A stretch of DNA of 64,000 bases from Conexibacter arvalis (lineage in GTDB: Bacteria > Actinomycetota > Thermoleophilia > Solirubrobacterales > Solirubrobacteraceae). Of this stretch, positions 56,401 to 62,784 are shown one piece after another. Below the pieces are notes generated by a model. That model saw only the letters and a program-made list of their open reading frames with translations. It ran no database searches and was not told where the DNA came from. How positions within the stretch are numbered: the stretch's first letter is position 1; every line of letters begins with the position of its first letter. The stretch is taken from the NCBI RefSeq assembly GCF_014199525.1, contig NZ_JACHNU010000001.1, positions 1,528,182 through 1,592,181 of the forward strand, written 5' to 3'. The translations under genes were made by a program, and so were the position numbers.

Positions 56401-56692
56401 GCTCGACCTGACCGCGGCGAGCGAGCTGCACGCGATGGTGAACGGCTACGGCGGCGCGCCGGGCGCGAGCGGCTACGAGGCGGTCGTGACGGTGACCGGC
56501 GCCGGCGGCGAGACGAGGACGACGACCGCCGACGTCCAGGCCGACGCCTGGAACCGCGTCGCCGTCGACCTCACCGGCTGGGCCGGCCGCTCCGCCGTCT
56601 CGCGCATCGAGGTCGGCTTCCGCGCGAAGGGCTCGACGACCGGCTGGTCGATGAGCTTCCAGGTCGACGCCGTGGGGGTGACGAGCGGGTAG
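53468..56692 (+). CDS. Secreted GH78-type alpha-L-rhamnosidase with C-terminal binding domain
   Basis: The 1074-residue protein has a signal peptide, a Gly-rich linker and a catalytic barrel with YDGAKRDRLVWQGDL and STFWEHM. The C-terminal beta domain is followed by about 190 extra residues, including a probable Ig-like and a lectin-like jelly-roll (GFEEGTDGWAPGENV ... VDAVGVTSG). The tail should help it stick to polysaccharide or cell surface. Its ATG overlaps the stop of the second enzyme. Three different GH78 enzymes in one operon suggest stepwise de-rhamnosylation of a complex glycan. Confidence 0.9.
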   Translation: MSARSRTAAAAAGTIALALGVGAVAVAGAGVAGAAPGGSGKPGSDAAAVGGKSAGGKAAQAQGVVATPGGGRSAQGGNGRGPGRGAAARTAPAADPRGPWRDADHRPRRGRWRDYVLAPSSRLLAPESVIQAAPRAGAIDGDPDAALRADGRAVTLTNVGDRTGSPLLAVDFGQEVGGHLRVTVTGATGETRLRACFSESRRYRALGSRNDGQARFAPGCDTANIWVGFPGQAYTYDVDSHGLELPSSLPGEARDGILRGGFRYATLFLDGPGSVSVDAISLDYTPEPSRRDPSRLAGWFNSSDAQLNKIWHAGVYTVQTNTDRADTAKSWPYRAGETDHADGQLAGLRPDDEVIYDGAKRDRLVWQGDLAVQNPVAYVSTWNVRAAENSLTHLAGQQLEDGFVPGSSQMGQHNANERRTYGEYVTWFVFNMHEHWRYTADRAYLRRVWPALERATAWLESVRRQDDGGLIGFGRVGSCGHYGYSDCGHETYVNALYARNLDQMAAMARALGDGAAARAYAARAGVVRRAIESQLWDEQAGAYRLSRELPDVHPQDGNAIAILAGVARGDRASRALAFLRASSWGRYGALTVGPDEPNPSLPPFYAPLPSGFEAEARFGVAGDARGLEDATALQLIRRFWGHQLRQDPGSTFWEHMQPSGYPNLSQFSSLAHGWASAPTVVLTQRVLGVTPTAAGYERFDVAPYPADVDWAEGSVPTPHGAIAADWRRSGDGLTLSLRVPGGTTGRASLPTFGRTIEVRLGGRLVWDGRRARVPGVAREGDRIVVAGLERGSHTLRSRAIGAPARDEVRLVVTPRAKTVEPGDLVAVRVGFSGIASGRLAGELTTSVSDPEWEVSPRSTSFAVKSDGRPVVTEKTVWVVVPDDAGSGRRTVTVRVRTRGGATATGTVALSLTESRTLYGFEEGTDGWAPGENVARVARVASFPNGPGRPFEGGGALEAASRTVAASEWKRVFVTPERPLDLTAASELHAMVNGYGGAPGASGYEAVVTVTGAGGETRTTTADVQADAWNRVAVDLTGWAGRSAVSRIEVGFRAKGSTTGWSMSFQVDAVGVTSG

Positions 56693-57053
56693 CGCGCGGC
56701 GCGCCCTTCGCTCGCGCCGCGCGCTGGCGCGGGCGGTGCGCGGTGCGGGCGCCGGGCGGTGCGGGCGGTGCGCGGCGCGGGCGGTGCGCGGCGGTGCGTG
56801 GTGCGGGCGGTGCGCGGCGGTGCGCGGTGCGGGCGGTGCGCGGCGGTGCGCGGTGCGGGCGGTGCGCGGCGGTGCGCGGTGCGGGCGGCGAGGCCGCCGC
56901 GCGGCCTGTCCGTCCGCGGGGTGGGGCGCGCGGCGCGCCCGTCGCGCAGCGCGGCGCGGCGCGGTGGCGCCGGCAGGGCGCTGCGCCGTCGCGCCCGCCG
57001 TGCCGACTGCGGTGGCGCCGGCACGGCTCGCGCCGGCGACGTACGATGCGCGC
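56693..57053. other. Intergenic region with 26-bp tandem repeats
   Basis: A 361-base gap without a convincing gene. A 26-bp GC-rich unit repeats with starts at 56802, 56828, 56854 and 56880 and with degraded copies back to about 56730. Because 26 is not a multiple of three, the repeat is unlikely to be coding. The -10 element of the next gene lies at its right end. Confidence 0.7.
57042..57047 (+). promoter_or_regulatory. -10 element of the ThDP enzyme gene
   Basis: TACGAT ends 6 bases before GTG 57054 and there is no SD, so the mRNA is probably leaderless. Confidence 0.45.
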
Positions 57054-59066
57054 GTGAGCGCCACCGACCCGCAGCCGACGTCCGTCGCCACCGCGGTCGG
57101 CGCGGCGCTCGCCGCCGCCGGCGTGCGGGTCGTCTTCGGGGTGCTCGGCAGCGGCAACCTCGTCGCGACCAACGCGCTGGTCGACGGCGGGGCCCGCTTC
57201 GTCGCCGCCCGCCACGAGGGCGGCGCCGCGACGATGGCCGACGGCTACGCGCGCGTCAGCGGCGAGGTCGGCGTCGTCTCGGTCCACCAGGGACCGGGCC
57301 TGACGAACGCAATGACAGGGATCGCCGAGGCGGTCAAGAGCCGCACGCCGCTGCTCGTCCTCGCCGCCGACACCCCGGCCGCCGCGCTCACCTCCAACTT
57401 CCGCATCGACCAGGGCGGGATGGTCGCGGCCGTCGGCGCGGTCGCCGAGCGCGTCCATGGCCCGGCGGCCGCGGTCGCCGACGCCCTCCGCGCGCTGGGC
57501 CGCGCCGCCGCCGAGCGCCGCCCGGTCGTCCTCAACCTCCCCCTCGACGTCCAGGCCGCCCCGCTGCCCGAGCCCCCACCCGCCCCCGCGGGGAGGAGTG
57601 GCGTTCTGGGGGGCCATATCACCCCCAGAACGCCACTGGTCGGCGCGGGCGCGAGCGGCGCGGCACTGGTGGGCGGGAGCGGCTCGGCGCGGGCGGGCGC
57701 GAGGGGCGCGGCGCGGGCGGTGGCCGGGGCGGCCGCGCGCGGGGCGGCGCCGGTCGCGGTGCCGTCGGCCGACGCGGTCGCGCGGGCGGCGGCGCTGCTG
57801 GCGGGTGCGGAGCGGCCGGTCGTCGTCGCCGGGCGCGGCGCGGTGCTGGCCGACGCGGGCCCGGCGCTGCAGGCGCTCGCCGAGCGGGCCGGCGCGCTGC
57901 TGGCGACCTCGGCGCCGGCGAACGGGCTGTTCGCGGGCGATCCGTTCGCGCTCGGGATCGCGGGCGGCTTCGCCTCGCCGCTGGCGCAGGAGCTGCTGCC
58001 GCAGTGCGACCTCGTGCTCGCGGTCGGCGCGACGCTCAACCACTGGACGACCCGTCACGGCACCCTCTTCGGCGACGCGCCGGTCGTCCAGGTCGACGTC
58101 GATCCGGCTGCCGGCCAAGAGCCCCACGGCCCCCGCGCGCTCGTCCTCCCCGGCGACGCCCGCGCCACCGCCGAGCTGCTCGCCGCGGCGCTCCCGCACG
58201 CGGAGCCGCCTGCGCCGCGCGTGGCCGCGCCCACCCCGGCCGCGCACGCCGAGCCGCCCGGGTCCGCGCCGCCCGTGCACGCCGCACCGTCCTCCTCGCC
58301 CGCGCCCGCGCCGCCCGCCGGCCCCGCCACCGGCTGGCGCACGCCGGAGACCGCCGCGCTGATCGCCTCGCGCCGCTGGCGCGACGAGCCGGCGGAGACC
58401 GCGATCGCGGCCGAGGCGACCGCCGTCGCGCGGGCGGCCCGCGACGCCGCGCTCGCGACCACCGGGGGCGGCGCCGCGCTCGATCCCGGCCCCTTCGCCG
58501 ACCCGGCCGCGCTCACGAAGCGGCTCGACGAGCTGCTCCCGGCCGACCGCGTCGTCGCCGTCGACTCCGGGCACTTCCTCGGCTGGCCGGCGATGTTCCT
58601 CGGCGTCGCGGAGGCGCGCGCGTGGGTCTTCCCGAACGGCTTCCAGGCGGTCGGCCTCGGCCTCGGCTGCGCGATCGGCGCGGCGCTCGCGCGGCCGGAG
58701 CGCGTCACGGTCGCCGCGCTCGGCGACGGCGGCTGCTTCATGGCGCTGCCGGAGCTGGAGACGGCCGCCCGCCTGCGCCTCAAGCTGCTGGTCGTCGTCT
58801 ACGACGACGCCGCGTACGGCGCCGAGGTCCACCACTTCGGGCCGTCCGGCCACGCGGTCGCGGGTGCGCAGTTCCCGGCTGCCGACCTCGCCGCGCTCGG
58901 CCGTGCCGCCGGGGCCGAGGCGGTCACGGTCCGCGACGCCGCCGACCTCGTCGCCGTCGAGCGGTGGCTCGCCGCCGGCGCCGACGGCCCGCTCGTCGTC
59001 GACGCGAAGGTCGACCCGACGCTCTGCGCCGCCTGGCTCGAGGACGCCTTCAAGGGCGGCGGATGA
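57054..59066 (+). CDS. ThDP-dependent enzyme, acetolactate synthase/benzoylformate decarboxylase-like
   Basis: The 670-residue enzyme has the three-domain ThDP architecture. It has the catalytic glutamate E55 in RHEGGAATMADGYAR, the HQGPGLTNAMTGIAEA block, and a central domain. The C-terminal cofactor motif GDGGCFMALPELETAARL is followed by VYDDAAYG; here the usual Asn pair after the GDG motif is Asp-Asp. Two low-complexity linkers (about 180-240 and 385-430) make it longer than the usual 550 residues; the first contains the hairpin at 57597-57637. The substrate is unknown; clustering with a cyclase-family hydrolase suggests a 2-oxo acid from aromatic catabolism. Confidence 0.87.
   Translation: MSATDPQPTSVATAVGAALAAAGVRVVFGVLGSGNLVATNALVDGGARFVAARHEGGAATMADGYARVSGEVGVVSVHQGPGLTNAMTGIAEAVKSRTPLLVLAADTPAAALTSNFRIDQGGMVAAVGAVAERVHGPAAAVADALRALGRAAAERRPVVLNLPLDVQAAPLPEPPPAPAGRSGVLGGHITPRTPLVGAGASGAALVGGSGSARAGARGAARAVAGAAARGAAPVAVPSADAVARAAALLAGAERPVVVAGRGAVLADAGPALQALAERAGALLATSAPANGLFAGDPFALGIAGGFASPLAQELLPQCDLVLAVGATLNHWTTRHGTLFGDAPVVQVDVDPAAGQEPHGPRALVLPGDARATAELLAAALPHAEPPAPRVAAPTPAAHAEPPGSAPPVHAAPSSSPAPAPPAGPATGWRTPETAALIASRRWRDEPAETAIAAEATAVARAARDAALATTGGGAALDPGPFADPAALTKRLDELLPADRVVAVDSGHFLGWPAMFLGVAEARAWVFPNGFQAVGLGLGCAIGAALARPERVTVAALGDGGCFMALPELETAARLRLKLLVVVYDDAAYGAEVHHFGPSGHAVAGAQFPAADLAALGRAAGAEAVTVRDAADLVAVERWLAAGADGPLVVDAKVDPTLCAAWLEDAFKGGG
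57597..57637. repeat. Perfect hairpin inside a coding sequence
   Basis: AGTGGCGTTCTGGGGG and CCCCCAGAACGCCACT are perfect 16-bp arms around a 9-base loop (GCCATATCA). It lies in the first variable linker of the ThDP enzyme and is read in frame as SGVLGGHITPRTPL. Such a palindrome in a gene suggests insertion of a small mobile or repeat-type element. Confidence 0.85.
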
Positions 59067-59104
59067 GCGGCGCACCACCGACCGCAACCAGGAGAGAGAA
59101 AGCG

Positions 59105-59881
59105 ATGTCCCATCCCGTCACCGCGCTGATCGACGCCCTTGGGGACGCCTCGGCGCAGGTCGTCGACCTGACGCAGCCGCTGAGCGAGCGGACGCCCGTG
59201 ATCCAGCTGCCGCCGCCGTTCGAGAACACGCCGCCGCTGCGCCGCCGCGAGCTGAGCAGATACGACGACAGAGGCCCGATGTGGGCGTGGTCGGTGCTGG
59301 AGATCGGCGAGCACACCGGCACCCACTTCGACGCCCCGATCCACTGGGTCAGCGGCAGGGAGGGCGAGGACGTCGCGTCGGTTGCGCCGAGCAGGCTGAT
59401 CGCCCCGGCGGTCGTCGTCGACCGCCGCGCCGAGGTCGAGCGCGACCCCGGCTATCTCCTGACCGTCGACGAGCTGCAGCGCCACGAGCGCGAGCACGGC
59501 CGCATCCCCGACGGCTCGTGGCTGCTGTTCCGCACCGGCTGGGAGTCGCGCGCGCAGGACGCCGAGGCGTTCCTCAACGCCGGCCCCGACGGCCCGGTCA
59601 CGCCCGGCCCCGACGCGGCCGCGGCCCGCTGGCTCGCCGAGGAGCGGGCGATCGTCGGCTTCGGCGTCGAGACCGTCGGCACCGACGCGGGCGCCGCCGG
59701 CGGCTTCGACCCGCCCTTCCCGGCCCACAACTACCTGCTCGGCGCGGGGATCTACGGCCTCACGCAGCTCGCCAACCTCGGCGAGCTGCCGGTGACCGGC
59801 GCGCTGCTCGTCGTCGCGCCGCTGAAGCTCGTCGACGGCACCGGCAGTCCCGCGCGCGTGCTTGCGATCGTGCCGTCGTAG
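59105..59881 (+). CDS. Cyclase-family metal-dependent hydrolase (kynurenine formamidase-like)
   Basis: The 258-residue protein is of the cyclase/KynB/isatin hydrolase family. The metal motif is complete: H70-x3-H74-x-D76-x3-H80 in GEHTGTHFDAPIHW. It continues with IPDGSWLLFRTGWESR and PAHNYLLGAGIYGLTQLANL. Family members hydrolyse N-formylkynurenine, isatin or related amides and lactones. GGAGAG precedes the ATG. It is 38 bases after the ThDP enzyme and probably in the same operon. Confidence 0.9.
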   Translation: MSHPVTALIDALGDASAQVVDLTQPLSERTPVIQLPPPFENTPPLRRRELSRYDDRGPMWAWSVLEIGEHTGTHFDAPIHWVSGREGEDVASVAPSRLIAPAVVVDRRAEVERDPGYLLTVDELQRHEREHGRIPDGSWLLFRTGWESRAQDAEAFLNAGPDGPVTPGPDAAAARWLAEERAIVGFGVETVGTDAGAAGGFDPPFPAHNYLLGAGIYGLTQLANLGELPVTGALLVVAPLKLVDGTGSPARVLAIVPS

Positions 59882-59928
59882 CGGGCGACCCAGCGGCTCG
59901 CGGCAGCCCGCGCGGCCGGCTCGGTCAG

Positions 59929-60014
59929 CCGCGCGCGGCGCGCTCGGAACGTCCGCGCATCCCGTTCGGGAGGCCGCGCGCGGCGCGCTCGGAAAGCCCG
60001 CGCATCCCGCTCGG
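59929..60014. repeat. Two 41-bp direct repeats in an intergenic region
   Basis: Bases 59929-59969 and 59974-60014 match at about 38 of 41 positions (45-base period). They lie in the 270-base gap between the cyclase and the next gene; the rest of the gap shows nothing convincing. Confidence 0.7.
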
Positions 60015-60151
60015 CTGGTCGCGTTCGGCGCCCGGCCCCCCGCTCCGTCCGCCCGCTGACCCGGCGGTGGTCGCGCCGACCGCCGCCGGGCATCCATCCG
60101 GTGGCGCCTCGGGCGCCCCACCCGCCACGCGACTCCACCGGAGCGAAAGAG

Positions 60152-60910
60152 ATGTACGCCACGACCGACCACCTGCCGCCGTTCTGGGGCGGCCCGGGGA
60201 CTTCGAGCTTCGCGCGCCCGCGCGACGCGCGCGTGCTGGCGTTCACGCGCGAGCAGGCCGCCGACGCGCTCGCGGGCCGCACCGTCTGGTGCATCGCGGC
60301 GCTGCCGTCGGGGATCGCCGCCGCCGAGGCGGTCGAGGCATGCCTCTGCCGACCGCAGGAGGAGCGGGTGACGACGGGCTGGCGCGGGGTGGAGGCGGGC
60401 GCCGAGCTGCGGCGGCTCGCTGGACGCATCGACGCGATGCTCGCCGGCGCCGTCTCCGCAGCCGCCGAGCTCGGCGAGCGCGAGCGGGCAGAGTACGCCG
60501 AGGCGGTCGCCGACGGCGAGGAGCTGCTCGGCGACGAGGTCGCCGCCGACGACGTCGTCGTCCTCCACGACGCGCTCGCCGCGGTCGTCGCCGAGGCGGC
60601 GCGTGCCCGCGGCGCCCACGTCGTCCGCCATCTGCACGGCCACGGACCGCATCGCGCCGGCGCCGCCGCCGCGCGCGGCTTCCTCGGCGGCTTCGACCGC
60701 GGCGTCGACGCGTGGGTGGCGACCGGCCGCGAGGAGGTCGTCGCCGCGATGCCGTCGCCCGGCCACGTCGATCGCAAGCACGCGGCCGAGCGCGGGGAGG
60801 AGGCGCCCGGCCTCTGCTGGCGCGCCGTCCTCGGCGACGTCGTCTCCGAGGACCGCGAGGAGCACGTCGGCGGCACGATCGGCGTCCGCCCGCGCGTCGC
60901 CGCCCGCTGA
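60152..60910 (+). CDS. Hypothetical protein resembling the N-terminal half of a GT-B glycosyltransferase
   Basis: The 252-residue protein starts with MYATTDHLPPFWGGPG. Its middle (DDVVVLHDALAAVVAEA, GAHVVRHLHGHG, FDRGVDAWVATGREEV) recalls the first Rossmann half of trehalose-synthase/phosphorylase-like glycosyltransferases. No second half with the nucleotide-sugar site is present, so it is either a stand-alone domain or a remnant. The similarity is judged by eye. It ends 6 bases before the long hairpin at 60917. Confidence 0.55.
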   Translation: MYATTDHLPPFWGGPGTSSFARPRDARVLAFTREQAADALAGRTVWCIAALPSGIAAAEAVEACLCRPQEERVTTGWRGVEAGAELRRLAGRIDAMLAGAVSAAAELGERERAEYAEAVADGEELLGDEVAADDVVVLHDALAAVVAEAARARGAHVVRHLHGHGPHRAGAAAARGFLGGFDRGVDAWVATGREEVVAAMPSPGHVDRKHAAERGEEAPGLCWRAVLGDVVSEDREEHVGGTIGVRPRVAAR

Positions 60911-60916
60911 GCAGGG

Positions 60917-60965
60917 GAGCATTGGCTTTCCGCACGTGCTGAGCACGTGCGGAAAGCCAATGCTC
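60917..60965. terminator. 49-base near-perfect palindrome, hairpin after the glycosyltransferase-like gene
   Basis: Bases 60917-60940 and 60942-60965 are exact reverse complements (24 bp each, one central base). The arms start GAGCATTGGCTTTCC. It lies 6 bases after the stop of the upstream gene and just before the ECF promoter. It may end transcription, but no T tract follows, and its length and perfection are unusual for a terminator. Confidence 0.55.
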
Positions 60966-60977
60966 GGCCGGGACCGG

Positions 60978-61006
60978 CGTCACAACCGCGTGGGGCTGCT
61001 CGTATT
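60978..61006 (+). promoter_or_regulatory. Probable ECF-type autoregulated promoter
   Basis: CGTCACAACC (60978-60987) and CGTATT (61001-61006) precede GTG 61013 of the sigma factor by 6 bases. A -35 with CACAAC/GTCACA and a -10 starting CGT is the usual form of ECF sigma promoters. Spacing from GTCACAA to CGT is about 15 bases. The sigma factor may transcribe its own gene. Confidence 0.5.
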
Positions 61007-61012
61007 GGGGAT

Positions 61013-61585
61013 GTGGACACGGGGCGACAGGGGGTCGAGGAGAGCGACGGCGAGCTGCTGCGCGACTGCGCCGAGCGGCCCGAGGCGTTCGCGCGCCTCT
61101 ACCGCCGCCATGTCGACGCGCTGCTGCGCTATCTCGTCGCACGGACCGGTCGGCCGGAGCTGGCCGCCGACGTCTGCGCCGAGACCTTCGCCCGCGCGCT
61201 GGAGCGGGCCGACCGCTACGACCCGGCGCGCGGGCCGGGTCGCGCGTGGCTGTTCACGATCGCCGGCTCGGTGCTGGTCGACGGCGCGCGGCGCGGCCGG
61301 GTCGAGGCCCGCGCCCGCCGGCGGCTCGGGATGCCGCCGCGCGAGCTGACCGACGCCGACATCGAGCGGATCGAGGAGCTGGTCGACGCCGGCCGCGGCC
61401 TCGACCCGGCGGCGCTCGTCGCCGACCTGCCGGCCGACCAGCGCGACGCGGTGCTGGCGCGGATCGTCGAGGAGCGCCCGTACGCGGAGATCGCCGCCGA
61501 TCTGGAGGTCTCCGAGGCGGTCGTGCGCCAGCGCGTGAGCCGCGGACTCGCGACGCTGCGCGCGCGGATCGGGGAGGGACGATGA
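61013..61585 (+). CDS. ECF-family RNA polymerase sigma factor
   Basis: The 190-residue sigma factor has region 2 (AFARLYRRHVDALLRYLVARTG, ELAADVCAETFARALERA) and region 4 (LPADQRDAVLARIVEERPYAEIAADLEVSEAVVRQRVSRGLATLRAR, given by sense). GTG 61013 is the start, leaderless behind the ECF promoter. The downstream gene overlaps by 4 bases and encodes a membrane protein that may act as its anti-sigma factor. Confidence 0.92.
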   Translation: MDTGRQGVEESDGELLRDCAERPEAFARLYRRHVDALLRYLVARTGRPELAADVCAETFARALERADRYDPARGPGRAWLFTIAGSVLVDGARRGRVEARARRRLGMPPRELTDADIERIEELVDAGRGLDPAALVADLPADQRDAVLARIVEERPYAEIAADLEVSEAVVRQRVSRGLATLRARIGEGR

Positions 61586-62784
61586 GCTTCCTCGACGAGC
61601 TGGAGCGCGACCTGCTCGACGCGGCCGAGCGCCGCCGCCGCGCGCGGCGGGCCGCCGCCGGCGTGCGCGCGCGGCGCCGCTTCGGCCTCCACGCCCTGCG
61701 CCGCGTCGCCCTCGCGACGGCGCTGTTCGCGCTGATCGGCGCCGCGACGGCCGGCGCCGGGCTGCTGCTCCTGCGCGGCTCGGTGATCCCCGGCCCCGCG
61801 ACGCGCGACGTGCCGCCTGATCAGCTGCCGCTGCCGGGCACGGCGAGAGCGACCGGCCTGACCGCCGACGATCCGGAGCCGGGCCGGCCGCCGTGGACGC
61901 TGCGGCTGGCGCGCTCCTCGACCGGCCTTCTCTGCTCGACGGTCGGTCAGCTCGACGACGGCCGCTTCGGCCTCGTCGGGCTGGACGGTCGCTTCCGCGC
62001 CTACTCCGAGCGGATCGTCGACAGCTGCGGCGAGCAGCTCAGCGGCGAGCGCGCCTCGCTCGTCGGCGCCCGCGTCTTCGACGCCGACGACCCGCAAGAG
62101 GTCCGCACGGTCGTCAACGGCGTCGCCGGCCCGGCGCTCAGAGCGGTGTCGCTCGAGGCCCGCGGCAGAGCCCGTGAGCTCCCGATCGGCCCCGGCGGCA
62201 CCTTCCTCGCCGCCCTCGCCGGCTATCCGGAGGACAGCGGCGTCGAGGTCGAGCTGCGCTTTGCGAGCGGCCACGTCGAGCGTCATGCGTTCGGGCGCTC
62301 GGATCGAGTCGTGCTCGACCCGGACGGCGGCCAGGCGTGGAAGACGTGGGCGCTCGGGATCGGCAACGACCGGCGCACCTGCGTCAGCTTCTCGCTCGCC
62401 CGGATCAGCGACGAGAACATCATCAGTCCGCGCGCCTGCGGGGTGCTGCGGCGCGAGGGCCGCGAGCGCCGCGGCCATTTCTTCGCCGTCCGCCGGCTGG
62501 TTCCCGGAACGCCGGCGGAGCCGCCCGGTCAGGGCTGGCGCGACCATCCGCCGCGGACGGCCGTCTGGGGAGCGGTCGGCGATGAGGTCGACGCCGTCGA
62601 GGTCTCCGGCCCCGGCGGGCTCGAAGCGCGACCGGCGATCGGCGACTCGCGCGCCTTCCTCGCCGTCTTCGGCGGCGACGTCGACCCGGCGTCGCTGGCC
62701 GTCACGCTCCGCTACGACGACGGGCGCGTCGTCCGCAGCAGAGGGAGCGTCAACCTCGTCGACAGAAGGATGCCGTTGAGATGA
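61582..62784 (+). CDS. Membrane-anchored protein, possible anti-sigma factor
   Basis: The 400-residue protein has a basic N-terminus of about 40 residues and one membrane helix (about 44-66, LATALFALIGAATAGAGLLLL). A large outside part of beta-rich repeats follows, with paired cysteines. It overlaps the sigma gene by 4 bases, the place of an anti-sigma factor, but no ZAS zinc motif is visible in the short cytoplasmic tail. The outside domain has the form LRLARSSTGLLCSTVGQ and recurs in the next gene, so the two are paralogues. Confidence 0.75.
   Translation: MSFLDELERDLLDAAERRRRARRAAAGVRARRRFGLHALRRVALATALFALIGAATAGAGLLLLRGSVIPGPATRDVPPDQLPLPGTARATGLTADDPEPGRPPWTLRLARSSTGLLCSTVGQLDDGRFGLVGLDGRFRAYSERIVDSCGEQLSGERASLVGARVFDADDPQEVRTVVNGVAGPALRAVSLEARGRARELPIGPGGTFLAALAGYPEDSGVEVELRFASGHVERHAFGRSDRVVLDPDGGQAWKTWALGIGNDRRTCVSFSLARISDENIISPRACGVLRREGRERRGHFFAVRRLVPGTPAEPPGQGWRDHPPRTAVWGAVGDEVDAVEVSGPGGLEARPAIGDSRAFLAVFGGDVDPASLAVTLRYDDGRVVRSRGSVNLVDRRMPLR

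Noticed and set aside
56730-56890. 26-bp tandem repeats considered as a CRISPR array
   Set aside because: The units are directly adjacent without unique spacers, are GC-only, and no cas gene is present.
53393-57172. A 1259-codon minus-strand open frame across the third rhamnosidase and the repeat region
   Set aside because: Its repeats of APPRTARTAH type are the translation of the 26-bp GC tandem repeats; no protein family is recognisable.
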